This document shows, piece by piece, positions 42,133-51,768 of a stretch of 64,000 bases of DNA (within the stretch, counting starts at the first letter, position 1; each line of letters opens with the position of its first letter). The stretch is from contig NZ_CM001442.1 of NCBI RefSeq assembly GCF_000244915.1, forward strand, positions 6,200,001-6,264,000, given 5' to 3'. The translations under genes and the position numbers were made by a program. The stretch is from Bradyrhizobium sp. WSM471 (GTDB lineage: Bacteria > Pseudomonadota > Alphaproteobacteria > Rhizobiales > Xanthobacteraceae). The notes below the pieces were generated by a model. It was not told the origin of the DNA. It ran no database searches and was given only the letters and a program-made list of their open reading frames with translations.

Positions 42133-42771
42133 ATGAAACGTTCAGCCGCCGAGATCGTCAGGGAATACGGGCCCTTTGCGGGGGTCGAAGCCGTGCACGG
42201 CGTCACCTATGACGGCAGCCATATGTGGTTCGCGTCCGGCGACAGATTGAACGCGGTCGATCCGGCCGATGGCAAGATCACCCGCTCCATCGATGTCGCC
42301 GCGCATGCGGGAACGGCGTTCGACGGGCACCACCTGTTCCAGATCGCCGAGGACCGCATCCAGAAGATTGACGCGGCGACCGGCAAGGTGCTCGCCACCA
42401 TCCCTGCACCCGGCGGCGGTGGTGACTCCGGATTGGCCTGGGCCGAGGGCTCGCTCTGGGTCGGGCAGTATCGGGAACGCAAGATCCATCAGGTCGACCC
42501 CCAGACGGGAAAGATTCTCCGCACCATCGAAAGTAAGCGCTTCGTCACCGGCGTGACCTGGGTCGACGGCGAGCTCTGGCACGGCACGTGGGAAGGCGAG
42601 GACAGCGACATCAGGCGGATCGACCCCGATACGGGCAAGGTGCTGGAGCAGCTCGACCTGCCCGCCGGGACGATGGTGTCAGGATTGGAGTCCGATGGCG
42701 GCGACCGCTTCTTCTGCGGTGGCGGGGATCGCGGCAATGTGAGAACGGTACGCCGTCCGAAGCGCAGCTAG
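42133..42771 (+). CDS. Cytoplasmic beta-propeller protein (glutamine cyclotransferase/Vgb-like)
   Basis: 212 aa made of about five repeated blades of the type IDAATGKVLATIP ... W, with motifs GLAWAEGSLWVGQYRERKIH and VTWVDGELWHGTWEG. It resembles the glutaminyl-peptide cyclotransferase and virginiamycin-lyase-like propellers but is short and has no signal peptide. Activity unknown. Follows the regulator gene closely, so probably the same operon. Confidence 0.72.
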   Translation: MKRSAAEIVREYGPFAGVEAVHGVTYDGSHMWFASGDRLNAVDPADGKITRSIDVAAHAGTAFDGHHLFQIAEDRIQKIDAATGKVLATIPAPGGGGDSGLAWAEGSLWVGQYRERKIHQVDPQTGKILRTIESKRFVTGVTWVDGELWHGTWEGEDSDIRRIDPDTGKVLEQLDLPAGTMVSGLESDGGDRFFCGGGDRGNVRTVRRPKRS

Positions 42772-42908
42772 CTGCGTAAGGACGAATGCGCGGCAACGGC
42801 GCGTTCGCAGCCGTTAATATGTTCGCCCCAATCCCACCCCATTGGTGGGCTCTAGCGCCCTCCTCGCCTGCCCTGTAGACTTCTGCCCCGGGGCGGCCTG
42901 GGGGATTG

Positions 42909-44477
42909 ATGCGACTGACGCTGAACTTGAAAACTGTCCTGATCGCCGTCGCGGTGCTCGCGGCGTCGTTTTTCATCAGCCTGAAGGCGATGGACTGGCT
43001 GTCGCCGCGTGCGACGAATTCCGCACCGCCGGTGGCGCAACTGCCGCCGCTGCCGCCGGTCGCGAAGAGCTCGATCGTGGTGGCGCCGGTCGCCATCGCG
43101 CTGTCGGCGATCCGCGAGCGGGCCGAGAAGGCCGCCCCGCGCAATTTCGCCGGCAAGGCCGAGAACCCGATTTCGCAAATCCTGGAGAACGCCGACATCG
43201 GCTGGTCGGCCGTACGTGGGGCGATGGCGACTGCCGGCGACAAGGACGTGCTGACAATCTCGACGCCGCTCACGGGCAAGCTGAACGTGACGGGCTCGCT
43301 GTCGTCGAAAGCCACCGGCGCGCTCGGCGAGGCGCTCGGCAGCGTGCTCGGCGGCAATGCTGCGAAACAGATCGGCGCGGTCAACATCAAGAACCTGAAC
43401 GCCAGCGCCGAGATCAAGGGCAACGTCGTCGTCACCTCGCGGCCGAAGCTCGCGGCCAACTGGCATCTCGAGCCCAATCTCGACGCCCAGGTCAATCTTG
43501 GCGACACCAACCTCAACATCTCGGGCGCCAAGGTCAACGTGCCGGCGCAGGTGAAGCCGCTGATCGACAAGACCGTCGGCGAACAAATCAACGCCGTCTC
43601 CGAACGCATGCGCAACGATCCGACCTTGCGGGAGAACGCGAAGCTGCAATGGGTCAAGGCCTGCCGCTCGATCCCGCTGCAAGGCTCGGGCTCCTCGGCC
43701 GCGCTGCCGCCACTCTGGCTGGAGATGAAGCCGATCCGCGCCATCGCGGCGCAGCCGCGCGTCGACGCTCAGGCCGTGACCCTGCTGCTGGGCCTGGAAG
43801 CGGAGACGCGCGTCACCTCGACGCCGACCAAGCCCGACTGCCCGTTCCCCGACAAGATCTCGATCGTGCCGCCGACCGGCACCGGCGTGAACATCGGCGT
43901 ACCGATCGACGTCCCCTTCACCGAGATCAACAAGCTGATCGCGGCGCAGATGGTCGGCCACACCTATCCCGAGGACGGCTCCGGTCCCGTGGACGTCACC
44001 GTCAAGAGCGTCAACGTGATCCCGTCGGGCGAGCGCCTCCTGATCTCGCTGCTGGTGCGCGCCAAGGAGAAGAAGAGCTGGCTCGGTCTCGGCGCCGAAG
44101 CGACCGTGCACATCTGGGGCCGGCCGATGCTCGACCAGGCGCAGCAGACGCTGCGGCTCGCCGATATCCAGCTCGCGGTGGAGTCCGAGGCGGCCTTCGG
44201 CCTGCTGGGTGCCGCGGCGCGCGCGGTGGTGCCGCAGATGCAGCAGGCGCTGGTGCAGAAAGCGACGGTCGATCTGAAGCCGATTGCCGCCAACGCACGC
44301 GAGAAGATCGCCGCCGCGATCGCCGACTACCAGAAGAACGAGGACGGCATCAAGGTCGAGGCGAAGATCGACAGCCTGACTCTCGCCGATATCGCCTTCG
44401 ATTCCAAGACGCTGCGTGTGATCGCGGAAGCCGGCGGCTCGCTGAATGTGTTCGTGACGAAATTGTCCGGGATGTAG
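42909..44477 (+). CDS. DUF4403 family envelope protein
   Basis: 522 aa. An N-terminal membrane helix (about 8-26) acts as anchor or signal, then a Pro-rich spacer and a long mixed domain with repeated VNVPAQVKPLIDKTVGEQIN and WHLEPNLDAQVNLGDT-like segments typical of DUF4403. Start at ATG 42909 behind TGGGGGA; the preceding TTG is less likely. Function of the family is unknown; extracytoplasmic by topology. Confidence 0.8.
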   Translation: MRLTLNLKTVLIAVAVLAASFFISLKAMDWLSPRATNSAPPVAQLPPLPPVAKSSIVVAPVAIALSAIRERAEKAAPRNFAGKAENPISQILENADIGWSAVRGAMATAGDKDVLTISTPLTGKLNVTGSLSSKATGALGEALGSVLGGNAAKQIGAVNIKNLNASAEIKGNVVVTSRPKLAANWHLEPNLDAQVNLGDTNLNISGAKVNVPAQVKPLIDKTVGEQINAVSERMRNDPTLRENAKLQWVKACRSIPLQGSGSSAALPPLWLEMKPIRAIAAQPRVDAQAVTLLLGLEAETRVTSTPTKPDCPFPDKISIVPPTGTGVNIGVPIDVPFTEINKLIAAQMVGHTYPEDGSGPVDVTVKSVNVIPSGERLLISLLVRAKEKKSWLGLGAEATVHIWGRPMLDQAQQTLRLADIQLAVESEAAFGLLGAAARAVVPQMQQALVQKATVDLKPIAANAREKIAAAIADYQKNEDGIKVEAKIDSLTLADIAFDSKTLRVIAEAGGSLNVFVTKLSGM

Positions 44478-44596
44478 CGCGCCTTTCCTCGACGGCTCCG
44501 TGCGCTCAGTCACTTGCGCCGCTGGCAATCTGGACGGAGGATGCTAAGCTGTTCCTCGCACCCCCGGGGACGAGGTGCTGACAACGCGAGGACGAC

Positions 44597-45721
44597 ATGG
44601 AAGCCGGCATGGTCACGCCTGCGCCGGCACTGGTGCGCTTTTCCGGCATTCAGAAGACCTACGATGGCGAGCACCTCGTGGTGAAGAACCTCGATCTCGA
44701 CATCAGGAAGGGCGAGTTCGTCACGCTGCTTGGTCCGTCGGGCTCGGGCAAGACGACCACGCTGATGATGCTGGCCGGCTTCGAGGTTCCGACCCATGGC
44801 GAGATCTACCTGGCGGACCGGCCCATCAAGAACGTACCGCCACACAAGCGCGATATCGGCATGGTGTTCCAGAACTATGCCTTGTTTCCGCACTTGACGA
44901 TTGCGGAGAATATCGCCTTCCCGCTGTCCGTCCGCAACACGAACAAGGCCGAAGCGCAGGCGCGCGTGGGAGCGGCGTTGCGTATGATCAAGATGGAAGC
45001 CCTGGCGCACCGGCGGCCCGGGCAGCTGTCCGGCGGTCAGCAGCAGCGCGTGGCGCTGGCCCGCGCGCTCGTTTTCAATCCGCAACTCGTGCTGATGGAC
45101 GAGCCCCTGGGCGCCCTGGACAAGCGCCTGCGGGAGCAGATGCAGCTGGAGATCAAGCAATTGCACGAGACGATGGGCATCACCGTCGTCTACGTCACCC
45201 ACGATCAAAGTGAAGCGCTCACCATGTCGGACCGCATCGCCGTATTCAACGACGGCATCGTGCAGCAGATCGACAGGCCCGACGCGCTGTATGAGCATCC
45301 GGTGAACAGCTTCGTCGCCCATTTCATCGGCGAGAACAATGTGCTGTCCGGCACCGTCGAGACGCTCGAAAAACAATATTGCCGCGTTGCGCTGGCGGGC
45401 GGCGGCGCCGTGACCGCACGAGCGGTCAACGTATCAGGCGCGGGCGCATCGACCTCGCTGTCGGTGCGGCCGGAGCGGATCGCCATTATCCCGGACGGCA
45501 CCTCCGGCGACGAACCGAACCGACTGCCGGCCAAGGTGCAGAACACCATTTATCTCGGCGACCACGCGTTGGCCGTGCTCGACGTCGCCGACAACAGGGA
45601 GTTCATGGTCAAGCTTCAGCCGGGGACGCATGACAGTCTGAGAGCTGGCAGCCTTACACCTGGCGATGACGTGTTCATCACCTTCCGCCCCGAGGACTGC
45701 CTGGCCCTCGATCCCGTCTGA
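44597..45721 (+). CDS. Polyamine/opine-type ABC importer ATPase (PotA family)
   Basis: 374 aa. Walker A GPSGSGKT at 46-53, signature LSGGQQQRVALARAL near 146, Walker B QLVLMDEPLGALD near 165, switch His in VYVTHDQSEAL, and a C-terminal TOBE_2 domain (about 285-370). First of four co-directional importer genes. Upstream, 119 bp separates it from DUF4403, so it probably has its own promoter. Confidence 0.93.
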   Translation: MEAGMVTPAPALVRFSGIQKTYDGEHLVVKNLDLDIRKGEFVTLLGPSGSGKTTTLMMLAGFEVPTHGEIYLADRPIKNVPPHKRDIGMVFQNYALFPHLTIAENIAFPLSVRNTNKAEAQARVGAALRMIKMEALAHRRPGQLSGGQQQRVALARALVFNPQLVLMDEPLGALDKRLREQMQLEIKQLHETMGITVVYVTHDQSEALTMSDRIAVFNDGIVQQIDRPDALYEHPVNSFVAHFIGENNVLSGTVETLEKQYCRVALAGGGAVTARAVNVSGAGASTSLSVRPERIAIIPDGTSGDEPNRLPAKVQNTIYLGDHALAVLDVADNREFMVKLQPGTHDSLRAGSLTPGDDVFITFRPEDCLALDPV

Positions 45722-45807
45722 TCCAGTCATGCAGCATCGCTCCAACGCGGGCGGACCTGCACCAACCAAGCTCAACGCAAGTCACTTGAAGAAGAAGGAC
45801 AAAGACC

Positions 45808-46857
45808 ATGCTGAAGCGCAAGATTGTTCTGGGTTTCGCCGCGGCACTCACCGCCAGCGCGGCGCTGGCCACGGTCGCGCAGGCGCGTGACCTCACCGTC
45901 GTGTCGTGGGGCGGCGCCTATCAGGATGCCCAGAAGAAGGTCTATTTCGAGCCGTTCAAGAAAGCGGTCGGTGTGCCCATGAACGACGAATCTTGGGACG
46001 GCGGCGTCGGCGTGCTGCGCGCCAAGGTGCAGGGTGGTGCCGCCACCTGGGACGTGGTCCAGGTCGAAAGCGACGAGCTCGCAGTCGGCTGCGAGGAAGG
46101 CCTGTTCGAGAAGCTCGACTATTCGAAGATCGGCGGCGAGGCAGCCTATATCCCACCGTCAGTCAACGCTTGCGGCGTTGGCGCCATCCTCTACGATTTC
46201 GTTCTCGGCTACGACAAGGACAAGCTGAAGGAGGCCCCAAAGGGCTGGGCCGACTTCTTCGACACCAAGAAGATCCCGGGCAAGCGCGCCCTTCGTCAGG
46301 GGCCGAAGACCACACTGGAGATCGCCCTCATGGCCGACGGCGTCGCGCCAAAGGACGTCTACAAGGTGCTGGCGACCGACGAAGGCATCGAGCGCGCGTT
46401 CAAGAAGCTGGACACCATCAAGGGCGACATCGTCTGGTGGAAGGCCGGCGCTCAGCCGCCGCAATTGCTCGCCTCGGGCGAGGTGGCGATGACCTCGGTC
46501 TACAATGGCCGCATCGACACAGCGAACAAGAACGAGAAGAAGAATTTCGGCATGGTCTGGGACGGAGCGCTCTTCACCCTCGACAGCTGGGTGATCCTGA
46601 AAGGCAGCCCGAACAAGGACGCGGCCTACAAGTTCCTGGACTTCGTCGGCAAAGCGGAGAACCAATCGAAATTGTCGGAGAACATTGCTTATGGCACCTC
46701 GAATAAGAACGCAGCCGCCCTGCTCGCGCCCGCTGTACTGAAGGACCTGCCGACAGCGCCTGACAACATCAAGAACGCGGTCGAGATCAACGTTGCCTTC
46801 TGGCTCGAGAACATCGACCGCCTGACCGAGCGCTTCAACAAATGGGCAGCGAAGTAG
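45808..46857 (+). CDS. Polyamine/opine-type ABC substrate-binding protein (PotD family)
   Basis: 349 aa with a Sec signal peptide (cleavage near TVAQA-RD, residue 26). Spermidine/putrescine-binding fold with VVSWGGAYQDAQKKVYFEPF at the start and a C-terminal WLENIDRLTERFNKW. AAG-rich Shine-Dalgarno (GAAGAAGGAC) before the ATG. The substrate could be a polyamine, opine or related amine; not decidable from sequence alone. Confidence 0.93.
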   Translation: MLKRKIVLGFAAALTASAALATVAQARDLTVVSWGGAYQDAQKKVYFEPFKKAVGVPMNDESWDGGVGVLRAKVQGGAATWDVVQVESDELAVGCEEGLFEKLDYSKIGGEAAYIPPSVNACGVGAILYDFVLGYDKDKLKEAPKGWADFFDTKKIPGKRALRQGPKTTLEIALMADGVAPKDVYKVLATDEGIERAFKKLDTIKGDIVWWKAGAQPPQLLASGEVAMTSVYNGRIDTANKNEKKNFGMVWDGALFTLDSWVILKGSPNKDAAYKFLDFVGKAENQSKLSENIAYGTSNKNAAALLAPAVLKDLPTAPDNIKNAVEINVAFWLENIDRLTERFNKWAAK

Positions 46858-46910
46858 CGCACGGCCGAACCGGCGTGCGGAGCGCATTGGCAGCAGTTTC
46901 GTCGCGGCCA

Positions 46911-47086
46911 TCCTTCGAGACGCCCGCCTTAGGCGGGCTCCTCAGGATGAGGAGGGAGCGTGCGGCGGCGATTTCAAGACAGGCACCAATGTCGATGAGC
47001 CTCATCCTGAGGAGACCGCCACCGGGTCCGCGCAAAGCGCGGCCCGATGACAGGCTCCGCGGTCGTCTCGAAGGACGAGGCGCGCG
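46911..47086. repeat. Dispersed repeat, family F, composite copy inside the importer operon
   Basis: CCTTCGAGACGCCCGCCTTA, GGCGGGCTCCTCAGGATGAG, then CCTCATCCTGAGGAGACCG and CGTCTCGAAGGACGAGG: two overlapping inverted pairs. It fills most of the 307-bp gap between the binding protein and the first permease; nothing else is seen there. Confidence 0.85.
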
Positions 47087-47164
47087 CTCAGACCGCTCCA
47101 AAACACCATGTGGGATAGCGCTGACTGAAATGGCGAGGGATGCCCGGTCAAAGAGGCTCATCCC

Positions 47165-48427
47165 ATGACAGCCTCGCTCCTGACCGGCGCCGATGCCCGG
47201 ACCGAGGTGCCGCTCAAGCGCCGTTTGAAGCAGGCGGAGCGCGCGCGCCAGATCAAGGCATTGGCACTCATTCTGCCGCTTCTCGCCTTTCTGCTCTTCA
47301 CCTTCGCGGGCCCGATCGCCGGAATGCTGTTGCGCGCGGTCGATGACCGGGAGGTGCGTCAGGTTCTGCCTCAAACCGTGGCTGCTCTCGCCGACTGGGA
47401 CGGCAAGGACCTGCCGGACGAGAAGGCTTACGCTGCGCTGGCAAGCGACATCCTGGCGGCGCGCGCTTCCGGCACCATTGCGATTGCGGCCAAGCGGCTG
47501 AACTACGCGCTGAACGGCTTCCGTACGATCCTCACCAGCACCGCACGCAACCTGAAGACCGCGCCCGAGCCTGGCACGGCCAGGGAGACGCTGGGCAAGA
47601 TCAATCCGGCCTGGCGTGAACGCGCCACCTGGACCACGATCAAGGACGCCAGCGGCCCCGTGACCGGCTTCTACCTTTTGTCGGCGCTCGACCTGACGCG
47701 GAACGTGGACGGAACGATCGTCGCAGCCCCGCCGGATCAGGCCATCTACCGCGACGTTTTCGTCCGCACCTTCCTCATCAGCCTCAGTGTCACGGCGCTG
47801 TGCCTGATCCTGGGCTTTCCGGTCGCCTATTTACTGGCGGCGCTGCCGCCCGGCCGGTCGAATCTGCTGATGATCTTCGTCCTGCTGCCTTTCTGGACGT
47901 CGCTTCTGGTCCGCACCTGCGCCTGGATCGTTCTGTTGCAGGGCAAAGGCGTCGTGAACGACAGCCTGCTCTGGCTTGGCATCATCGACGCGCCGTTGCG
48001 CCTGATCTACAACCGCTTCGGTGTCTGCGTGGCCATGACCCACGTTCTCCTGCCGTTCATGATCCTGCCGCTGTACAGCAGCATGAAGGCGATCTCGCCT
48101 GCTTACATGCGTGCCGCCGCCTCGCTCGGTGCGCCACCCCTCACCGCCTTCCTGCGCATCTACCTGCCTCAGACGCTGCCCGGCATCGGCGCGGGAAGCC
48201 TGCTCGTCTTCATCCTGGCGCTCGGCTACTACATCACGCCGGCACTGGTCGGTGGCGCCGCCGATCAAATGATCAGCTACTTCATCGCGCTCTACACGAC
48301 CGAGACCGCCAATTGGGGCCTTGCGTCGGCACTAGGTGCGGTGCTGCTGCTCGCCACCATTCTGCTCGCGCTCATCTACGGCAAGCTGGTGCAGGGACAG
48401 CAGGTGACGGGAGGGATGAAGAATTGA
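47165..48427 (+). CDS. ABC importer permease 1 (PotB family) with large periplasmic insert
   Basis: 420 aa, about 130 longer than PotB. TM1 at about 31-58 is followed by a soluble insert (about 60-195), then five membrane helices. The EAA-like loop reads YMRAAASLGAPPLTAFLRIY. The insert is predicted periplasmic and could contact the binding protein. Stop overlaps the second permease start (TTGA). Confidence 0.92.
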   Translation: MTASLLTGADARTEVPLKRRLKQAERARQIKALALILPLLAFLLFTFAGPIAGMLLRAVDDREVRQVLPQTVAALADWDGKDLPDEKAYAALASDILAARASGTIAIAAKRLNYALNGFRTILTSTARNLKTAPEPGTARETLGKINPAWRERATWTTIKDASGPVTGFYLLSALDLTRNVDGTIVAAPPDQAIYRDVFVRTFLISLSVTALCLILGFPVAYLLAALPPGRSNLLMIFVLLPFWTSLLVRTCAWIVLLQGKGVVNDSLLWLGIIDAPLRLIYNRFGVCVAMTHVLLPFMILPLYSSMKAISPAYMRAAASLGAPPLTAFLRIYLPQTLPGIGAGSLLVFILALGYYITPALVGGAADQMISYFIALYTTETANWGLASALGAVLLLATILLALIYGKLVQGQQVTGGMKN

Positions 48428-49254
48428 GCGACAATTCCTCCCTCCGCACGCCGAGCCAGCGCATCGCGTGGACCGCGACGATCATTGTCTCCACGCTGGT
48501 GTTCATCTTCCTGATCGCACCGATCCTTGCGATCATGCCGCTGTCCTTCAGCTCGGGCTCGTACCTCACCTATCCGCTGCCGGGCCTCTCGCTGCGCTGG
48601 TACGACGACTTCATCAATTCGCCGCGCTGGATGAATTCGCTGAAGAACAGCATGATCATCGGTGTGGCCTCGACCCTGCTGTCGATGGTGCTCGGCACGC
48701 TGGCCGCGCTGGGGCTGGCGCAGTGGAAGAGCCGGTTCAAGCCCCTCGTGCTGGCCTTCGTGCTGTCGCCGGTCGTCGTGCCCGGCGTCATCACCGCGGT
48801 CGGCCTGTATTTCTTCTTCGCGCCGATCGGACTGACCGGCAGCTATCTCGGCTTGATCCTGGCTCACACCGCTCTGGCGACGCCCTTCGTGGTGATCACG
48901 GTCGGCGCGACGCTGCAGAGCTTCGACACCAATCTGGCACGCGCCGCCGCCTCACTCGGCGCCTCGCCGCTTGATGCCTTCCGCCGGGTGATCCTGCCGC
49001 TGATCCTGCCCGGCGTGGCGTCGGGGGCGCTGTTCGCCTTCGCGACCAGCTTCGACGAAGTGGTGATCGTGCTGTTCATGGCAGGTCCGGAACAGCGAAC
49101 CCTGCCGCGCGAGATGTTCAGCGGCATCCGCGAGAACATCAGCCCGACCATCACGGCAGCGGCGGTGATCCTGACGACCGTCTCGGTCATCCTGCTCGCC
49201 ACCCTGGAAGGCTTGCGCCGACGCAACGAACGGCTCAAGGGCAGCAGCGCGTGA
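48424..49254 (+). CDS. ABC importer permease 2 (PotC family)
   Basis: 276 aa starting at TTG 48424, which overlaps the upstream stop in AATTGA, so translation is coupled. GGGAGG lies about 11 bp before. Six membrane helices and the EAA-like ARAAASLGASPLDAFRRVIL loop. Ends the importer operon. Confidence 0.9.
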   Translation: MSDNSSLRTPSQRIAWTATIIVSTLVFIFLIAPILAIMPLSFSSGSYLTYPLPGLSLRWYDDFINSPRWMNSLKNSMIIGVASTLLSMVLGTLAALGLAQWKSRFKPLVLAFVLSPVVVPGVITAVGLYFFFAPIGLTGSYLGLILAHTALATPFVVITVGATLQSFDTNLARAAASLGASPLDAFRRVILPLILPGVASGALFAFATSFDEVVIVLFMAGPEQRTLPREMFSGIRENISPTITAAAVILTTVSVILLATLEGLRRRNERLKGSSA

Positions 49255-49264
49255 GCTGTCTCAT

Positions 49265-49370
49265 CGTCATTCCGGGGCGCGCGTAGCGCGAGCCCGGAAT
49301 CCATCGTGCCGCAGCGACGGTGGATGAATGGATTCCGGGTTCGCGCCTAAGGGCGCGCCCCGGAATGACG
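49265..49370. repeat. Dispersed palindromic repeat, family C
   Basis: CGTCATTCCGGGGCGCGCGT at the left and GCGCGCCCCGGAATGACG at the right, inner GGAATCCATC/GATTCCGGGT pair. Ten base pairs after the permease stop, so it may act as the operon-end hairpin. Same family as 6413-6514. Confidence 0.92.
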
Positions 49371-49490
49371 GAAACAGCCCTGCTTATTTCTCAACCCCCT
49401 CAGGCATCGCGGGCTTTGCTGCCGCGTCGGTTTGTCGCTAGAACGTGCCCGCAACAAACCCGAACAACAACACAAAGGGAGAAAAACAAA

Positions 49491-50705
49491 ATGCAAAAAC
49501 TCATCGCCGCGATCGCGGCCGGTCTCGCTCTCGCCGCCACCTCAGGCGCCGCGCAGGCGCAGATTTCCGACGACGTCGTCAAGATCGGCGTGCTCACGGA
49601 CATGTCGAGCCTCTATGCGGACGCGACCGGCAAAGGCTCGCTCGCCGCCGTCGAGATGGCGGTCGCCGATTACGGCGCCAAGGTCGCGGGCAAGCCTGTC
49701 GCAGTGGTCTCCGCCGATCACCAGAACAAGCCCGACGTCGGCGTCAACATCGCGCGCAACTGGTACGACAACGACAAGGTCGACGCGATCTTCGACGTGC
49801 CAACCTCGTCGGTGGCGCTGCCGATCTCGGCGCTGACGCGCGAGAAGAATAAGATCCACATCAATTCCGGCGGCGGCTCATCCGATATCACGGGCGTCGC
49901 CTGCTCGCCCAACACGGTGCACTGGACCTACGACACCTATGCGCTGTCGAACGTCGCCGGCAAGGCGATGGTCAAGCGCGGCGAGGACACCTGGTTCTTC
50001 GTCACCGCCGACTACGCCTTCGGCATGGCGCTGCAGCGCGACGCAGCCAACGTCGTCAAGGAGAGCGGCGGCAAGGTTCTCGGCGAGGTCCGACACCCGC
50101 TCAACTCGTCGGACTTCTCCTCCTTCCTGCTCCAGGCCCAGGCCTCCAAGGCCAAGGTGGTCGCGCTGGCCAATGCCGGCGGCGACACCACCAATGCGCT
50201 GAAACAGGCGGCCGAGTTCGGCCTGACGCAGGGCGGCCAGAAGATGATCGCCTTGCTCATGGAAATCACCGACGTTCATTCGCTCGGCATCAAGTCGACG
50301 CAAGGCCTGATCATCACCGACGCGTTCTACTGGGACACCAACGAGGAGACGCGCGCTTTCTCCAGGCGCTTCAACGAGAAGGTCGGCCACATGCCGACCA
50401 TGATCCAGGCGGGGCTCTATTCGGCGACCATGCATTACCTAAAGGCGATCGACGCCATCAAGTCCGACGAGGCACCGAAGGTGATGGAGCAGATGCGCAA
50501 AACGCCGGTCAACGACTTCTTCGCCAAGAACGGCAAGATCCGCATCGACGGCCGCATGGTCCACGACATGTATCTGTTCGAGGTCAAGAAGCCCGAGGAT
50601 TCCAAGGGCGAGTGGGACCTCTACAAGCTGATCGCCACCGTGCCAGGCGACGAGGCCTTCCGACCGCTCGACAAGGGCGGCTGCCCGCTGGTGAAGGGAA
50701 ACTAG
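49491..50705 (+). CDS. Branched-chain amino-acid-type ABC substrate-binding protein (LivK-like), orphan
   Basis: 404 aa with a Sec signal peptide (to about residue 24, AAQA-QI). Peripla_BP_6 fold: DDVVKIGVLTDMSSLYADA, VVSADHQNKPDVG, INSGGGSSDITG. The ATG has AAGGGAGA 9 bp upstream. No Liv-type permease or ATPase is nearby. The preceding polyamine-type operon uses a different importer class, so this is an orphan receptor that must share components encoded elsewhere. Confidence 0.92.
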   Translation: MQKLIAAIAAGLALAATSGAAQAQISDDVVKIGVLTDMSSLYADATGKGSLAAVEMAVADYGAKVAGKPVAVVSADHQNKPDVGVNIARNWYDNDKVDAIFDVPTSSVALPISALTREKNKIHINSGGGSSDITGVACSPNTVHWTYDTYALSNVAGKAMVKRGEDTWFFVTADYAFGMALQRDAANVVKESGGKVLGEVRHPLNSSDFSSFLLQAQASKAKVVALANAGGDTTNALKQAAEFGLTQGGQKMIALLMEITDVHSLGIKSTQGLIITDAFYWDTNEETRAFSRRFNEKVGHMPTMIQAGLYSATMHYLKAIDAIKSDEAPKVMEQMRKTPVNDFFAKNGKIRIDGRMVHDMYLFEVKKPEDSKGEWDLYKLIATVPGDEAFRPLDKGGCPLVKGN

Positions 50706-50731
50706 GGATAGATAACGGGCCGGCATCAATT

Positions 50732-50835
50732 CCTCATCCTGAGGAGCGCGTCTTCGCGCGTCTCGAAGGATGAAGGCCCGGCCGGTGGCCTCGCCCTTCG
50801 AGACGCGCGCAAAGGCGCGCTCCTCAGGGTGAGGG
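50732..50835. repeat. Dispersed repeat, family F
   Basis: CCTCATCCTGAGGAGCGCGT with TTCGCGCGTCTCGAAGGATG at the left; CCCTTCGAGACGCGCGC and GCGCTCCTCAGGGTGAGG at the right. Thirty bp after the LivK-like gene. Confidence 0.88.
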
Positions 50836-50851
50836 TCAACAGCTAGCATGA

Positions 50852-50892
50852 TAAAAAAACACGACAGCGCGCCCGGCAAAAACCGGGCGCGC
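50852..50892 (-). terminator. Rho-independent terminator of the PRC-barrel gene
   Basis: Read on the minus strand: GCGCGCCCGG, loop TTTTTG, CCGGGCGCGC, then TGTCGTG and TTTTTTT. Perfect 10-bp stem at 50867-50876/50883-50892, 24 bp after the stop. Confidence 0.8.
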
Positions 50893-50915
50893 CTCGTTAG
50901 ACGTTAAGAGTCGCG

Positions 50916-51461
50916 TTACTCCGAGTACTTGAACTCGGGCATGTTCTTCAGCTCGTCCTTGCTCGCATTGAACACGGCGTGGTCCGGATACCATTTCGAC
51001 GAGGACGACGCGGTCGTCGTGGTCGCGGGCTTGTTGTCGGTGCCGGTCGCGGCACCCGTCGTGGTGGTCGCCGCGGGCCGGTTGGCCGCGCTGTTCGGGT
51101 TGTTGCTGGCAGAGCCGGTGTAGGCAACCGCCTCGTTGACGAACTTCAGCTTCTCATAGGGCACCGCGACCAGATGCTCGCCCAGGCCGAGGAAGCCGCC
51201 GACGCCGATCACGGCGATCTTGATGTTGCCGCTCTTGTCCATCAGCAGATCATTGATCGAGCCGATGTTCTCGTTGGCGTCGTTATAGACCTTGATGCCG
51301 TCCATCTTGGACGTACGCCACTGTCCCGACGCGGTCGTGGTCGTCGTCGAGGCGGCGGCAGCCGGCGCCTTGTCGGTGGTGGCGGTCGGATTTTGCGCGA
51401 ACGCAACGGTTGCGAGCAGTGCGGTACCGGCGAGACCGGCCGCGAGCGATTTCATCAACAT
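50916..51461 (-). CDS. Secreted PRC-barrel domain protein
   Basis: 181 aa. Signal peptide about 1-23 (VAFA-QN), Ala/Thr-rich spacer, PRC-barrel core (about 48-115) with SKMDGIKVYNDANENIGSIN and IAVIGVGGFLGLGEHLVAVP, a second Thr/Ala-rich linker, and a C-terminal WYPDHAVFNASKDELKNMP. This export-plus-PRC layout is common in rhizobia. Role unknown. AGGAGAGG precedes the ATG. Confidence 0.88.
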   Translation of the reverse strand: MLMKSLAAGLAGTALLATVAFAQNPTATTDKAPAAAASTTTTTASGQWRTSKMDGIKVYNDANENIGSINDLLMDKSGNIKIAVIGVGGFLGLGEHLVAVPYEKLKFVNEAVAYTGSASNNPNSAANRPAATTTTGAATGTDNKPATTTTASSSSKWYPDHAVFNASKDELKNMPEFKYSE

Positions 51462-51690
51462 ATTGTCCTCTCCTTCAGCAGAAAACTCGTGCGGAGAAAA
51501 CAGCTCGGATCAATCCCAGTTCCGCGCGTGCTGCAATTTCGTCGCGTGCTGCGCGAGTATCGGAGCCGCGTGCATTGTTCCTAAGTCACCCAGGAACATT
51601 TTGCAGCGCATCGTTCTCACCGACGATCGCCGTGCGCGTGATCGTGCGGATACAATTGCCGGCATGGCAACAGCCGCAGCTTCGGCTTAA

Positions 51691-51755
51691 GGCATGATCC
51701 GGACCCGAAGGGCCGCGCCAACGCAAAGTGTGCAGCGGTTTTCCGAAATCATGCC
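51691..51755. repeat. Short dispersed repeat, family G (GGCATGATCCGGA...CCGAAATCATGCC)
   Basis: GGCATGATCCGGACCCGAAG at the left and CGGTTTTCCGAAATCATGCC at the right. Matches the general form of a REP element common in Bradyrhizobium. It lies downstream of the zinc-ribbon gene; the rest of the 307-bp gap (51462-51768) shows only the PRC-gene upstream region. Confidence 0.7.
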
Positions 51756-51768
51756 CGAAGAACAAAAC

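Noticed and set aside
47800..49254. 484-codon frame joining both permeases
   Set aside because: Its first part is an out-of-frame reading of permease 1. The true second permease starts at TTG 48424, overlapping the first stop.
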